Below, piece by piece: positions 42,780-50,712 of a stretch of 64,000 bases of DNA (within the stretch, counting starts at the first letter, position 1; the number at the start of each line of letters is the position of its first letter). The notes beneath the pieces are model-generated. The model was not told where the DNA came from and did not search any database. It saw nothing but the letters and a program-made list of their open reading frames with translations. The DNA lies in assembly GCF_019039255.1 (NCBI RefSeq), contig NZ_CP077062.1:1922001-1986000 (forward strand). The letters are read 5' to 3'. A program made the translations under genes and the position numbers. This DNA is from Nocardioides panacis. GTDB lineage: Bacteria; Actinomycetota; Actinomycetes; Propionibacteriales; Nocardioidaceae.

Positions 42780-43280
42780 CTAGTGGTCGTGCGACCGGTT
42801 CGACGGCGCGCCGCGATGCCCGACCAGCGGCACCGCGGCCCACAGGGTCACGAAGAACAGCAGCGACAGGGAGCCGGCGACGTGGGCGGTCAACGGATCG
42901 GTGACCAGGTCGAAGACCAGCCACACCACGCCGCTCGTGGTCAGCGCCAGGGACAGCAGCCCGGCCAGCGCGGCCCGGTTCGCGTTCTTGACGATCCACG
43001 GGCGCTGCCCGCGCTGGAACAGCATCCGGTGGAACGCGACCGGTGCGACGATCAGCCCCGTCGCGATCACCGAGCCGGTCAGGATCGCCAGGTAGACGTG
43101 CCGCTGGGTGCTGGTCAGGTCCGCGAACCGGGTGCTGAACGGCAGGGTCAGCAGGAACCCGGTGAGGATCTGCACGCCGGTCTGGGTGACACGCAGCTCC
43201 TGCAGGAGCTCGTGCAAGTTGCGGGTGAGCCTCTTGTGGTTGATGTCGTGCGGATGGTCGATCTGGTGTGGGAGCGTCAT
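42780..43280 (-). CDS. DUF6328-family membrane protein
   Basis: A 166-residue protein with a soluble N-terminus (NLHELLQELRVTQTGVQILT, residues 21-40) leading into four membrane helices. The ELRVTQTGVQILTGFLLTLPF stretch identifies the actinobacterial DUF6328 family. The function is unknown. ATG at 43280 fits the family length. Confidence 0.8.
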   Translation of the reverse strand: MTLPHQIDHPHDINHKRLTRNLHELLQELRVTQTGVQILTGFLLTLPFSTRFADLTSTQRHVYLAILTGSVIATGLIVAPVAFHRMLFQRGQRPWIVKNANRAALAGLLSLALTTSGVVWLVFDLVTDPLTAHVAGSLSLLFFVTLWAAVPLVGHRGAPSNRSHDH

Positions 43281-43461
43281 CTCTGTTCCTCGGCCGGGAG
43301 GCTCAGGGGCGGCCCCCGGCTCGCGGCAGGGTCGCCTCCTGCTGTCGAAGTGGACACCGTGGAAGTACCCGTCGTCACCCTCGGTGATGCAGTCGAGCCG
43401 CCGCGAACCGGACAGGTCTAGGTGCCGCGCGCGCCGCGCTCCAGTGGGCGTTCGAGAGCCG

Positions 43462-43860
43462 TCACCCGGCCACGGTGTCGCCGTGCCGGTGGACCACCCG
43501 CCACTCGCCTGACTCACGGCGGTACACCTGGGTCACCCGCAAGGTGTACGTGCGGGGGCGGCCCTCCACCGAGACCGACGTGTGCTCCAGGCCCGCTGTG
43601 TAGGCCATGTCGCCGAGGACGTCGAACGCCTGCAGCTCGAAGGCGTAGGAAGAGCAGTCGGAGAAGCTGTCGCCGAGCGACGTGAAGAGCTCGTCGATCT
43701 CGGGTCGGCCCCGGGCGTCGCGCCACGCACCCAGGACGCTCACGGGCTCGTTGCGGGACCACAGGGCCCGGCGGGGGCCGGGATCACCGTCGTGCAGCGC
43801 GCGCTCGGCGTCGTACAGCACGGTCCGCACCCAGGCCAGGAAGTCCTCACGGTCGGTCAT
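43462..43860 (-). CDS. SnoaL/NTF2-like protein
   Basis: A 132-residue cone-shaped alpha+beta-barrel protein (DPGPRRALWSRNEPVSVLGA, GRPEIDELFTSLG, TLRVTQVYRRESGEWRVVHR) resembling the DUF4440/SnoaL-like family. The C-terminal VYRRESGEWRVVHRHGD is characteristic. Its ATG overlaps the stop of the upstream PLP decarboxylase, so the two are co-translated; it may process or bind that enzyme's product. No catalytic assignment is possible. Confidence 0.82.
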   Translation of the reverse strand: MTDREDFLAWVRTVLYDAERALHDGDPGPRRALWSRNEPVSVLGAWRDARGRPEIDELFTSLGDSFSDCSSYAFELQAFDVLGDMAYTAGLEHTSVSVEGRPRTYTLRVTQVYRRESGEWRVVHRHGDTVAG

Positions 43861-45266
43861 CGCTCCTCAGCGCTCCCCTCGCGACCCGCACCGACCGCGG
43901 CCGCCGCGCGCAGGATCGCGTCGGCGGAGCGGTCGATGTCCGCCTCGGTCGTGGTCCAGTTCGAGACCGAGATCCGGATCAGGCGCTTGCCCTGCCACGT
44001 GGTGGCCCCCAGCCAGCAGGTGCCGTCCCGCTGGACCGCCTCGACGACGGCATCGGTGCGCGAGAGGTCGTCGAAACCGACCAGCACCTGGTTGAGCACG
44101 ACCTCGTTGTGGATCGTCGCGCCGCCGGCCGTCAGCAGGTCGGCCATCCGTGCGGCGTGCGCGCAGCACCGGTCGACCAGGTCCGCGACGCCGCTGCGCC
44201 CGAGCTCCTGGAGCGCTGCCCAGACCCCGAAGCCGCGGGCCCGGCGGGACGACTCGGGGGTGACGTCCCCGAGCACGTGGTCGGTGCCGCCCGAGCCGGT
44301 CAGGTACGCCGCGACGTACGCCATCGCCGCGGCGTGTGCCTGCGCGTCGCGGCAGAAGGCCAGGCCCGAGTCGTAGGGGACGTTGAGCCACTTGTGCGCG
44401 TCGGTGCCCCAGGAGTCCGCGAGCCCCACTCCCCGGGTCAGGTGCTCGTGCCGAGGGCTGGCGGCGGCCCACAGACCGAACGCCCCGTCGACGTGCACCC
44501 AGGCGTCGTGGCGACGAGCCAGCGGGACGGCCCGCTCGAAGTCGTCGCACGCGCCGGTGTTCACGTTGCCGGCCTGGAGACAGACGATCGTCGGGACTCC
44601 CGGGTTCTCGGCCAGCACCTGGTCCAGGTGCTCCACGTCGATCGCGCCGTTGCCGTCGGCCCGCACCGGCGCGATGCCGGCGGTGCCCATGCCGAGCAGC
44701 CGGAGGGCACGGTCGACCGTGGCGTGGCGTTCCTCGCCGGCGACCACCCGGACCCGCGGGGCGCCGTGCAGACCGTCGCGGGCGACGTCGTGGCCGAGCC
44801 GGGCGAGCACCTCGTTCCGGCCGATCGCGAGGCCGACCGTGTTGCCGGCCTGGGCGCCGGTCACGAAGGCCACCGACGACTCGCTCGGCAGGCCCAGCAG
44901 CTCCTTGGCCCAGGTGCCGGCCGCACGTTCGGCCGCACCGGCGGCGGGTGAGAGGACCTCGTTGTAGGCGGGCTGGTCCCATCCGGTGGTGAGCACCTCG
45001 GCGGCGCTCGCGGCCGGTAGGGCACCTCCGATGACGAACCCGAAGTAGCGCGGTCCCACCGTGCCGGTGATCGCCCCCTCGGCGGCCTGCAGGAGGCGGG
45101 TCAGGACGTCGTCGGGACTCGTCGGTCCGTCGGGGAGCGGTCCGGCGAACGCCGCTCGGATGTCCTCGGGCGACCGGTCCGGGGTGACGGAGTGCTCGCC
45201 GACCGTCATCCGGTGCTCGGCCGCCGCCCGGGCCGCGCGGACGAGAAGGTGCTCCACATCGCTCAT
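43857..45266 (-). CDS. PLP-dependent decarboxylase (group II)
   Basis: A 469-residue fold-type I decarboxylase. PLP-lysine lies in SWGTDAHKWLNVPYDSGLAF (about residues 286-305), the cofactor Asp in VHVDGAFGLWA and the phosphate-binding region in FVTGAQAGNTVGLAIGRN. It resembles aromatic-L-amino-acid and diaminobutyrate decarboxylases; the substrate is unknown. ATG at 45266 is preferred over an in-frame GTG at 45305. The next gene, SnoaL-like, overlaps by ATGA. Confidence 0.9.
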   Translation of the reverse strand: MSDVEHLLVRAARAAAEHRMTVGEHSVTPDRSPEDIRAAFAGPLPDGPTSPDDVLTRLLQAAEGAITGTVGPRYFGFVIGGALPAASAAEVLTTGWDQPAYNEVLSPAAGAAERAAGTWAKELLGLPSESSVAFVTGAQAGNTVGLAIGRNEVLARLGHDVARDGLHGAPRVRVVAGEERHATVDRALRLLGMGTAGIAPVRADGNGAIDVEHLDQVLAENPGVPTIVCLQAGNVNTGACDDFERAVPLARRHDAWVHVDGAFGLWAAASPRHEHLTRGVGLADSWGTDAHKWLNVPYDSGLAFCRDAQAHAAAMAYVAAYLTGSGGTDHVLGDVTPESSRRARGFGVWAALQELGRSGVADLVDRCCAHAARMADLLTAGGATIHNEVVLNQVLVGFDDLSRTDAVVEAVQRDGTCWLGATTWQGKRLIRISVSNWTTTEADIDRSADAILRAAAAVGAGREGSAEER

Positions 45267-45466
45267 GCCTTCACCGTCCAGTACCTGCAGGCATCGCACA
45301 ACCACCGAAGAACGTCCCGGGCGGGCGACCGCGACGTGGCTGTGAGGGGGGCGCCGGGCGCCCCGACCGACGGCCCGGAGGCGTCTGATCGGCTACGTTC
45401 GGGCGACGCGACGTCCGACGTCACGGCGGGTCCGACACGGCCCGCCTCCAGCAACCAGGAGACACA

Positions 45467-45790
45467 TTGATCCTCATCACCGTGAAGACGAAGGTGAAGC
45501 CGGGCACCGCTGAGGACTACCTCGCGGCGAGCCGGCCCTTCCTCGAGGCGACCCGCCAGGAGCCCGGGAACAAGTGGTTCGAGCACTTCCGCAGCGTCGA
45601 CGACCCCGACACGATCCTCACCCTGGAGGCGTTCGAGGACGCGGCGGCCGGCGAGGCGCACGTCAGCTCGGACCACTTCCAGCAGTACCTCGTCGACGAC
45701 CGGACCAAGCCGTTCGTCGCCGAAGTTCCGGACATCATCTACGTCGACCTCCCGGATCGGCAGGGGTGGGACAAGATGGCGGAATTCTGA
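45467..45790 (+). CDS. ABM-domain protein (antibiotic biosynthesis monooxygenase-like)
   Basis: A 107-residue ferredoxin-like protein (ILITVKTKVKPGTAEDYLAA, SRPFLEATRQEPGNKWFEHF, DTILTLEAFEDAAAGEAHVS). The ExxRQEPGN...Y/WF...E...H pattern is typical of putative quinol monooxygenases (YgiN-like). Translation starts at TTG 45467 after AGGAG, the only start that preserves the family's first strand. It is divergent from the PLP decarboxylase. Confidence 0.87.
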   Translation: MILITVKTKVKPGTAEDYLAASRPFLEATRQEPGNKWFEHFRSVDDPDTILTLEAFEDAAAGEAHVSSDHFQQYLVDDRTKPFVAEVPDIIYVDLPDRQGWDKMAEF

Positions 45791-45949
45791 GGGTGCACGC
45801 CGCTTCCGGTGGACGCCCGCGGCGGGCGTGAGCAGGATCATGGCGCGCCCCCGGCATCGTTGACGCGCTCGTGACGTTGGGAAACGTGACGGACACAGTG
45901 GTTCGTCATCCTGAACACGACCGCACCCCTCTCGTCCCGGAGGACAGCC

Positions 45950-46063
45950 ATGCTGCCCCTGCCACCCATCCGCACCTCGACGTCCTCGTTCCGGCGGCTC
46001 GCCCGCCGGATCGACGCCTACACGCTGTGGGCGTTCAACCCTCAGCATCCGTTCGGTCGCTGA
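45950..46063 (+). CDS. 37-residue peptide gene with its own SD and terminator
   Basis: ATG at 45950 follows GGAGGA at five bases and opens a 37-codon frame to TGA 46063, encoding a basic peptide (MLPLPPIRTSTSSFRRLARR, then IDAYTLWAFNPQHPFGR). A strong hairpin follows 24 bases later. Upstream, TTGACG (45860) and ACGTT-GGGA-AACGT (about 45874-45887) could be promoter and operator. The ordered signals suggest a real short gene; I do not recognise the peptide. Confidence 0.55.
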   Translation: MLPLPPIRTSTSSFRRLARRIDAYTLWAFNPQHPFGR

Positions 46064-46086
46064 CCGACACCGGCTCACCGCCGGCC

Positions 46087-46117
46087 ACGGCCCCGTCTGC
46101 CCCGCAGGCGGGGCCGT
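46087..46117. terminator. Strong GC hairpin terminator
   Basis: ACGGCCCCG and CGGGGCCGT form a perfect nine-base stem around TCTGCCCCGCAGG, whose CTGC/GCAG can extend the helix. It lies 24 bases after the 37-residue peptide gene and before the convergent gene at 46225, so it could end transcription from either side. Confidence 0.75.
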
Positions 46118-46224
46118 CGCCGTAGCCGGCCAGCACCCGGGCCGTGTCCACCCGGTGCCGAGGTCCGGTCCCAGACGACCCCGCTCGGAGAGCACCCGAC
46201 GCTAGGCGGCAGATCCGCCGCCGG

Positions 46225-46608
46225 TCACGCCGGGGCGTCGGTGCGCGGTGGGGTGATCGGCGTGTCGGACCAGGCCTTCGACAGTGCGGCCCGGCTCAGG
46301 TGGGTGACGGTCGCGTTGTCCTCGTCGAGTCCTAGTGCGTTCCAGAACTCGCGGTGTCGATCGCAGGGCAGCACCGCGGCGACCCGCCCCCGGACGGGGG
46401 CTGCGTGACGGTCGGCTGCGACCTGGACGTAGCGGTGTCCCGAGTCCTTGGCTCGCCAGGCGACGACCTCGGCATCGGTGAGAACCGACGCCCAGGCGAG
46501 CAGCTCGGCGGGGTCGGCCACGGTCGCACTGACGTCGCCGACGATGTCGAGCTCTCGACTGATCGCGAGGAGCACGGAGAGCTCGCGGGCATCCTTGGAC
46601 AGGTACAT
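46225..46608 (-). CDS. Hypothetical protein
   Basis: A 127-residue soluble protein starting at ATG 46608 after GAAGGAGGGG. The helical N-terminus (MYLSKDARELSVLLAISREL) is followed by an alpha/beta segment (TDAEVVAWRAKDSGHRYVQV, then AADRHAAPVRGRVAAVLPC) and ends in THLSRAALSKAWSDT. It is divergent from a small MerR regulator with an AT-rich, palindrome-bearing promoter between, so it may be that regulator's target. The family is not recognised. Confidence 0.68.
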   Translation of the reverse strand: MYLSKDARELSVLLAISRELDIVGDVSATVADPAELLAWASVLTDAEVVAWRAKDSGHRYVQVAADRHAAPVRGRVAAVLPCDRHREFWNALGLDEDNATVTHLSRAALSKAWSDTPITPPRTDAPA

Positions 46609-46713
46609 CGTCCCCTCCTTCACACCTTCACAGGTCGAGATCCTCGGCGGCCCGAGCGCCACCCGTCCGGGACAGAGGTCCGATCCGCCTCCCGTCGCCC
46701 CGCGGCCGCCTCG

Positions 46714-46733
46714 TCTGTATTCACAGTTACAGA
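46714..46733. promoter_or_regulatory. AT-rich divergent promoter with TCTGTA-N8-TACAGA repeat
   Basis: TCTGTA (46714-46719) and TACAGA (46728-46733) form a six-base inverted repeat with an eight-base spacer, next to TTTTATATAG (46734-46743), a rare AT-rich stretch here. It lies between the MerR gene and the divergent gene at 46608 and suits a MerR-type operator overlapping the promoter. Confidence 0.55.
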
Positions 46734-46792
46734 TTTTATATAGCGGTGGTAACGTCAGAGCGCAAGCACCACTCTCTTCCAGGACGTTGACG

Positions 46793-47083
46793 ATGGCCAC
46801 CTCACCCGCTCGTGGCGTCTACGCCATCTCGGTCGCGGCCGAGCTCACGGGCGCAGGCGTGCAGAACCTCCGCGTGTACGAGCGTCGAGGTCTCGTCTCA
46901 CCGAGCCGCACGGACGGGGCCACCCGCCGCTACAGCGAGGACGACCTGGACCGCGTCCGCCGCATCCTGCAGCTGCTCGAGGACGGTCTCAACCTGGCCG
47001 GCATCGCGCTGGTGCTCGAGCTGGAGGACGACAACCAACGGCTGCGCACCCGCCTGGGCAGCCCGCCCCGCGGCGGCGGATGA
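46793..47083 (+). CDS. Small MerR-family regulator (HspR-like)
   Basis: A 96-residue protein consisting almost only of a MerR winged helix: YAISVAAELTGAGVQNLRVY, ERRGLVSPSRTDGATRRYSE, then DDLDRVRRILQLLEDGLNLA. The lack of an effector domain and the YxISVAAELxG start resemble the heat-shock repressor HspR. No dnaK operon is near. The divergent hypothetical at 46608 and itself are the likely targets. ATG at 46793. Confidence 0.87.
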   Translation: MATSPARGVYAISVAAELTGAGVQNLRVYERRGLVSPSRTDGATRRYSEDDLDRVRRILQLLEDGLNLAGIALVLELEDDNQRLRTRLGSPPRGGG

Positions 47084-47107
47084 GGCCCGGACGGGGCTCC
47101 CCGTCGG

Positions 47108-47584
47108 TCAGTCCGTGTCGGCGTGCCGCGACCGCGCCCGCGAGGCGACGTCGTCGTCCGAGCAGAAGCCCGTCCTGGACCGCTTGAGGCACATCAGCCC
47201 GAGCAGGGTGCCCTCGTGGTCCACCACCGCCATCCGCCGCAACCCCCGCTCCACCAGCAGCGCCTGCACGGTCTCGGCGGCTGCGTCCGGCGGCACGGTG
47301 CGCTCCAGCAGCCGCGACCAGGACAGGGCGGGGGCAGCGGCGGGAGCCTGCGGCGGCAGGTCGGCACCGACCAACGTGCCGACCAGGGACGCTCCATCGG
47401 TCAGCAGCACCATGTGCACGTGGTCGTCGGCGAGCGCCGCGCGCACCTCCGCGACGGAGGCACGGGCAGACAGGGTCTTCGGCCGTCGCAGCATGACCTC
47501 GGCAGCGATCGGGCCGCCGCCGGCGTCGGGCGTCCGGCCGGCCGTGCCTGTCGGGGCGAGGCGCACGTGCATCACCCTGTCCAT
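47108..47584 (-). CDS. CBS-domain protein
   Basis: A 158-residue protein with paired CBS motifs: VMLRRPKTLSARASVAEVRA through MVLLTDGASLVGTLVGADLP, and VPPDAAAETVQALLVERGLR through MAVVDHEGTLLGLMCLKRSR. CBS pairs bind adenosyl ligands. There is no additional enzymatic domain. ATG at 47584 is preferred; 47572 is also possible. It is convergent with the MerR gene. Confidence 0.82.
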   Translation of the reverse strand: MDRVMHVRLAPTGTAGRTPDAGGGPIAAEVMLRRPKTLSARASVAEVRAALADDHVHMVLLTDGASLVGTLVGADLPPQAPAAAPALSWSRLLERTVPPDAAAETVQALLVERGLRRMAVVDHEGTLLGLMCLKRSRTGFCSDDDVASRARSRHADTD

Positions 47585-47700
47585 TCCGCGTCGTGTCCGA
47601 GAACCGGCATCCACCGTACGTCGCCGCCGATCGCAACCACCACGAGGTCGCGCGGACGTCCTCCACGAGCGAGTCGCCCCGGCGGCGAGCGCTCGACGCG

Positions 47701-47886
47701 TCAGTGCGCGAGCAGGGTACGCCGCCACTCGAGGTGCCACCGGCGGTGACGGCGGGGGCGGCCAGCGGGAACGCCGTGGTCGCGCACGAGGCGGGACTGC
47801 CGGTGCCGCTCGGCCCGCCTCAGGTGCTCGTCACGAGCCTGACGGGCGAGGGCGAGCGCGGTGCTCGGGTCGATGTAGGTGCTCAC
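47701..47886 (-). CDS. Small basic hypothetical protein
   Basis: A 61-residue protein starting at GTG 47886. An acidic, helical start (STYIDPSTALALARQARDEH) is followed by a strongly basic stretch (RRAERHRQSRLVRDHG to RRHRRWHLEWRRTLLAH) that could bind nucleic acid. Upstream, CAGCGGAGGAC is duplicated exactly, so two Shine-Dalgarno sequences precede the GTG. Similar tiny proteins occur in actinobacteria with no known function. Confidence 0.55.
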   Translation of the reverse strand: MSTYIDPSTALALARQARDEHLRRAERHRQSRLVRDHGVPAGRPRRHRRWHLEWRRTLLAH

Positions 47887-48053
47887 GGTGTCCTCCGCTG
47901 GTCCTCCGCTGGTTCGGGCCGGGGTCCGGCCCGGTCAGGACAAGGCTCCGGCTAAGACGGCCTCCGGCGCATCGGGCGAACTCCCTATCTCGGCGGACCG
48001 TGCCGCCGCGCTACCTCAGACGAGCTCCGCTGCCCGGGAGGTCGCTCCCCCGG

Positions 48054-48734
48054 TCAGACGTGCTGGTCGGTCCGCGGCCGCCACGGCTCGTGCTCGTGGG
48101 AGAGCCAGACCTCAGCAGGGTCGAGTGCGCGGACCAGCCGCTGGCCCTCGGTGCGCGGCTCGTCGAGCTCGGCGAAGAACACCGCCGTGTCACCCGCGAT
48201 GACGACGGGACGCCGGCCCGTCTCGACGACGACCACCTGCGAGCCCCGTGTGTGGCCTGACGCCGGGACGAGCCGGAGTCCCGGTAGCACCTCGACAGCG
48301 CCGTCGACGGGTACGTACTGCACGCCGGGGGCGTCGACCCACTCGCGGATCGTGTAGTCGTCCTCACCGCGCGCGTCGTCGAGCTCCCGGCGCTGGACGT
48401 AGATCGGCCGGCCGGGGAAGAGGTGGTTGCCGCCACAGTGGTCGAAGTGCAGGTGGGTGTTGATGACGACGTCGATGCCGGCCGGGTCGAATTCCGGCTG
48501 CGCGCTCAGTGGAATCAGGCGTGGATCCATGTCGGCCACCGCCGGGTGCAGCTGCGTCATGCCGGTGTCGACGAGCACGCGTGCGTCCGGATGGTCGATG
48601 AGGTGCACGTAGACCGGCATCCGTTCGCCCTCGGCGAGCAGCGCGGCCACGAGAACCGGGGTGACGGTCGGCGGCGGGGCCTCGCTTCCCGCTCCCCCCT
48701 CCTGACGAGGCCGACGATCACGCATCGCGGACAC
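48054..48734 (-). CDS. Metallo-beta-lactamase-fold hydrolase, N-acyl homoserine lactonase-like
   Basis: A 226-residue dinuclear-zinc hydrolase. The HxHxDH motif is NTHLHFDHCGGN (about residues 91-102), a further His lies in ASGHTRGSQ (about 159) and the bridging Asp in VIAGDTAVF (about 180). The start MPVYVHLIDHPDARVLVDTG resembles AHL lactonases (AiiA family), which quench quorum signals, but related enzymes hydrolyse other lactones. The C-terminal HEHEPWRP adds a His. Confidence 0.87.
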   Translation of the reverse strand: MSAMRDRRPRQEGGAGSEAPPPTVTPVLVAALLAEGERMPVYVHLIDHPDARVLVDTGMTQLHPAVADMDPRLIPLSAQPEFDPAGIDVVINTHLHFDHCGGNHLFPGRPIYVQRRELDDARGEDDYTIREWVDAPGVQYVPVDGAVEVLPGLRLVPASGHTRGSQVVVVETGRRPVVIAGDTAVFFAELDEPRTEGQRLVRALDPAEVWLSHEHEPWRPRTDQHV

Positions 48735-48993
48735 CTCGTGCGGTTGCCTCGTGCCCGTCGCGGCCGCCGTACCCGATGGTCATGAACGTCACCATGCCTG
48801 CTCGACTCCCTCGATGTCGGTGCGCCGCTGGGCGCGACTGCTCAGCACTACGACTTCGTCGCCGAGCAGAACTCATCGGTCGGACGGTGCCGGCGTGGGA
48901 CCGCGAGGACGCCCTGGGCTGCCCGTACCGGAAGAGCGAGACCTGAGTACGCGTGCGGATGTGCGGCGAGCCACGGAGGGTCACGCTGGGGAG

Positions 48994-49407
48994 ATGACCA
49001 CACGAACGCGCATCCTCCTCGACCTGGTCGTTCGCGGAGGTGTCCTGCTGGCGGGGCACTGGGCCTTCACCACCCTCTGGGACGCCTCCACCCCCGGCCC
49101 GCACGAGACGGACATCGGTGGCGGTCTGCTCGGGCTCGGGCTGGTCGTCCTGGCGGCGCTCGTCTGGGGCGGCCTCGACGGCCGGCGCCGCGACCTGGCC
49201 CGGCTCACGGTCACCTGGGTCGGCGCCGGCCTGGTGACCGCCGCGTTCGCGGTCGTGGGCCTCGCCGTCCAGGGCGGCGAACGCGACGAGGTGCTGATCG
49301 CGATGGCCGCCCTCGCACCGTTCCTGACGGTGCTCGTCGCAGCTCCAGCCGTGATCGCCGGCTCGCTCAGCTGGGGCTTCGCGCACCGCAGGCACGCGCA
49401 CGGCTGA
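48994..49407 (+). CDS. Four-helix membrane protein, hypothetical
   Basis: A 137-residue integral membrane protein with four predicted helices (DLVVRGGVLLAGHWAFTTLW, DIGGGLLGLGLVVLAALVWG, LTVTWVGAGLVTAAFAVVGL, ALAPFLTVLVAAPAVIAGSL) and a His/Arg tail. GGGGAG precedes ATG 48994. I do not recognise the family. Confidence 0.7.
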   Translation: MTTRTRILLDLVVRGGVLLAGHWAFTTLWDASTPGPHETDIGGGLLGLGLVVLAALVWGGLDGRRRDLARLTVTWVGAGLVTAAFAVVGLAVQGGERDEVLIAMAALAPFLTVLVAAPAVIAGSLSWGFAHRRHAHG

Positions 49408-49662
49408 CGGCTGGCGTCCTCACGGGTGCTCCCGCGCACCGGGACCCGGGGGAGGCAGCGGCCACAGCCACACGTCCCGGCACCAGGCGCCTCCCCAGAC
49501 AGTCGGCCGGCCCAGCCCGGTGAGGGGCGGCCGCTCCGGCACCCCGTCCGGGTCCCATTCGTCGGGTCGTGCGTTCCCAGTCCTGATCAGCCTCCTCGGG
49601 CCTGTCGAGGTGCTGCACCGGCGGGAAGGAGGATCCCTCGCCCACGGCTGCATCATGGCTCC

Positions 49663-50004
49663 ATGGTGGAGATCGATCCACAGCGATTCGAGCTGATGGT
49701 GAGCGAGGCGCTCGACGGCATACCCACGGAGCTGGGCCAGCTGATGAGCAACGTGGCCGTGACCGTGCAGCACGACGGCGGCCCGACGGGTCTGCTCGGG
49801 CTCTACCAGGGAGTGCCGTTGACCCGTCGCTCGACGTTCTACGCCGGCGCGCTGCCCGACCGGATCACGATCTACCGGCGTGCCATCTGCGCGGTCTGCG
49901 ACAGCGAGTCCGAGGTCCTCGAGCAGGTTCGGCGGACGGTCATCCACGAGGTGGGTCATCACTTCGGGATCGGCGACGCTAGGCTCCGCGAGCTCGGGTG
50001 GTGA
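49663..50004 (+). CDS. Minimal zincin-type metallopeptidase family protein
   Basis: A 113-residue protein of the small metallopeptidase family (DUF1025, 'MMP_TTHA0227-like'). The zinc motif IHEVGHHFGIGD (about residues 95-106) is HExxHxxGxxD, and the start DPQRFELMVSEALDGIPTEL matches the family. Proteolytic activity of this family has been questioned. ATG at 49663 fits the conserved start. Confidence 0.9.
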   Translation: MVEIDPQRFELMVSEALDGIPTELGQLMSNVAVTVQHDGGPTGLLGLYQGVPLTRRSTFYAGALPDRITIYRRAICAVCDSESEVLEQVRRTVIHEVGHHFGIGDARLRELGW

Positions 50005-50029
50005 ACCGCGGTGGCGGGCCTCCTGAGTC

Positions 50030-50629
50030 TCACGGACCGCGATCAGCTCGGTCCTTCCGCTCCATGCCGCACCGAAGCAGGTAGCCGGGCAACTTGCTGA
50101 CGTCACCCCAGGCATCGGTCCTCTCCACCGTGACGAGACCGGGTCCCGTGTCCGCTCGGACGGTGGAGGCACCGTCCCGGAGAGCGTCCGTCCCGGTCCT
50201 CTCCTGTATCTCGTGCACCGTCCAGGAGTAGGTCAGGGCCGGGAACCCCTCCTCATGCGCGAGCTCGTCGAAGTAGAAGAACGGATCGACGGACAGGTTG
50301 ATCACGCCTGTCACCCAGGCACCGACGTGCGGCTGGTGCTCCGGGTCCGCGATCCCGATGAAGTGGTAGGCGAGCATCCCGAAGTCGATCACCTGCGCGT
50401 TCGGCCGGTCATGCACGATCTGTGCCGTGACCTCGTACTGCGAGCCGCCGATCCCGTGCACGGCCACCTCGTGCGCCTCGTCCAGCTGCCTCAGACCGCC
50501 TCGGCTGGCGAACTCCACGGCGAAGTCGATCCGCTGACCCGTGACGAGGTCGGGGTAGCTGCCGTCCTGGATGACCCATGAGTCGAGGCCGATCGTCCAC
50601 GAGGGCCGGTCGAGAAGGTCGTCGTGCAT
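50030..50629 (-). CDS. Hypothetical protein
   Basis: A 199-residue soluble protein with no signal peptide: WTIGLDSWVIQDGSYPDLVT, DFAVEFASRGGLRQLDE, VEVTAQIV-like strands and FHYFDELAHE-type segments (actual: PFFYFDELAHEEGFPALTY). ATG at 50629 gives MHDDLLDRPSWTIGLDSW. Patterns suggest an all-beta domain. I do not recognise the family. It lies convergent with the small metallopeptidase gene. Confidence 0.68.
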   Translation of the reverse strand: MHDDLLDRPSWTIGLDSWVIQDGSYPDLVTGQRIDFAVEFASRGGLRQLDEAHEVAVHGIGGSQYEVTAQIVHDRPNAQVIDFGMLAYHFIGIADPEHQPHVGAWVTGVINLSVDPFFYFDELAHEEGFPALTYSWTVHEIQERTGTDALRDGASTVRADTGPGLVTVERTDAWGDVSKLPGYLLRCGMERKDRADRGP

Positions 50630-50712
50630 GACGCCAGGGTGACAGACCTGGCGGACGGTCGATGCCCGTGCGGACGCCTGCTCGGCCCTTCTGCGTCTGG
50701 GCCGCTGGGCCG

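Noticed and set aside
45346-45364. GC-rich palindrome GGGGCGCC-G-GGCGCCCC
   Set aside because: It is short with a one-base centre in a GC-rich divergent gap; it could arise by chance, and there is no clear promoter next to it.
49420-49600. Coding-looking minus-strand stretch (DEWDPDGVPERPPLTGLG and PTVWGGAWCRDVWLWPLP)
   Set aside because: The composition is protein-like but there is no in-frame start codon or ribosome site; it may be a remnant.
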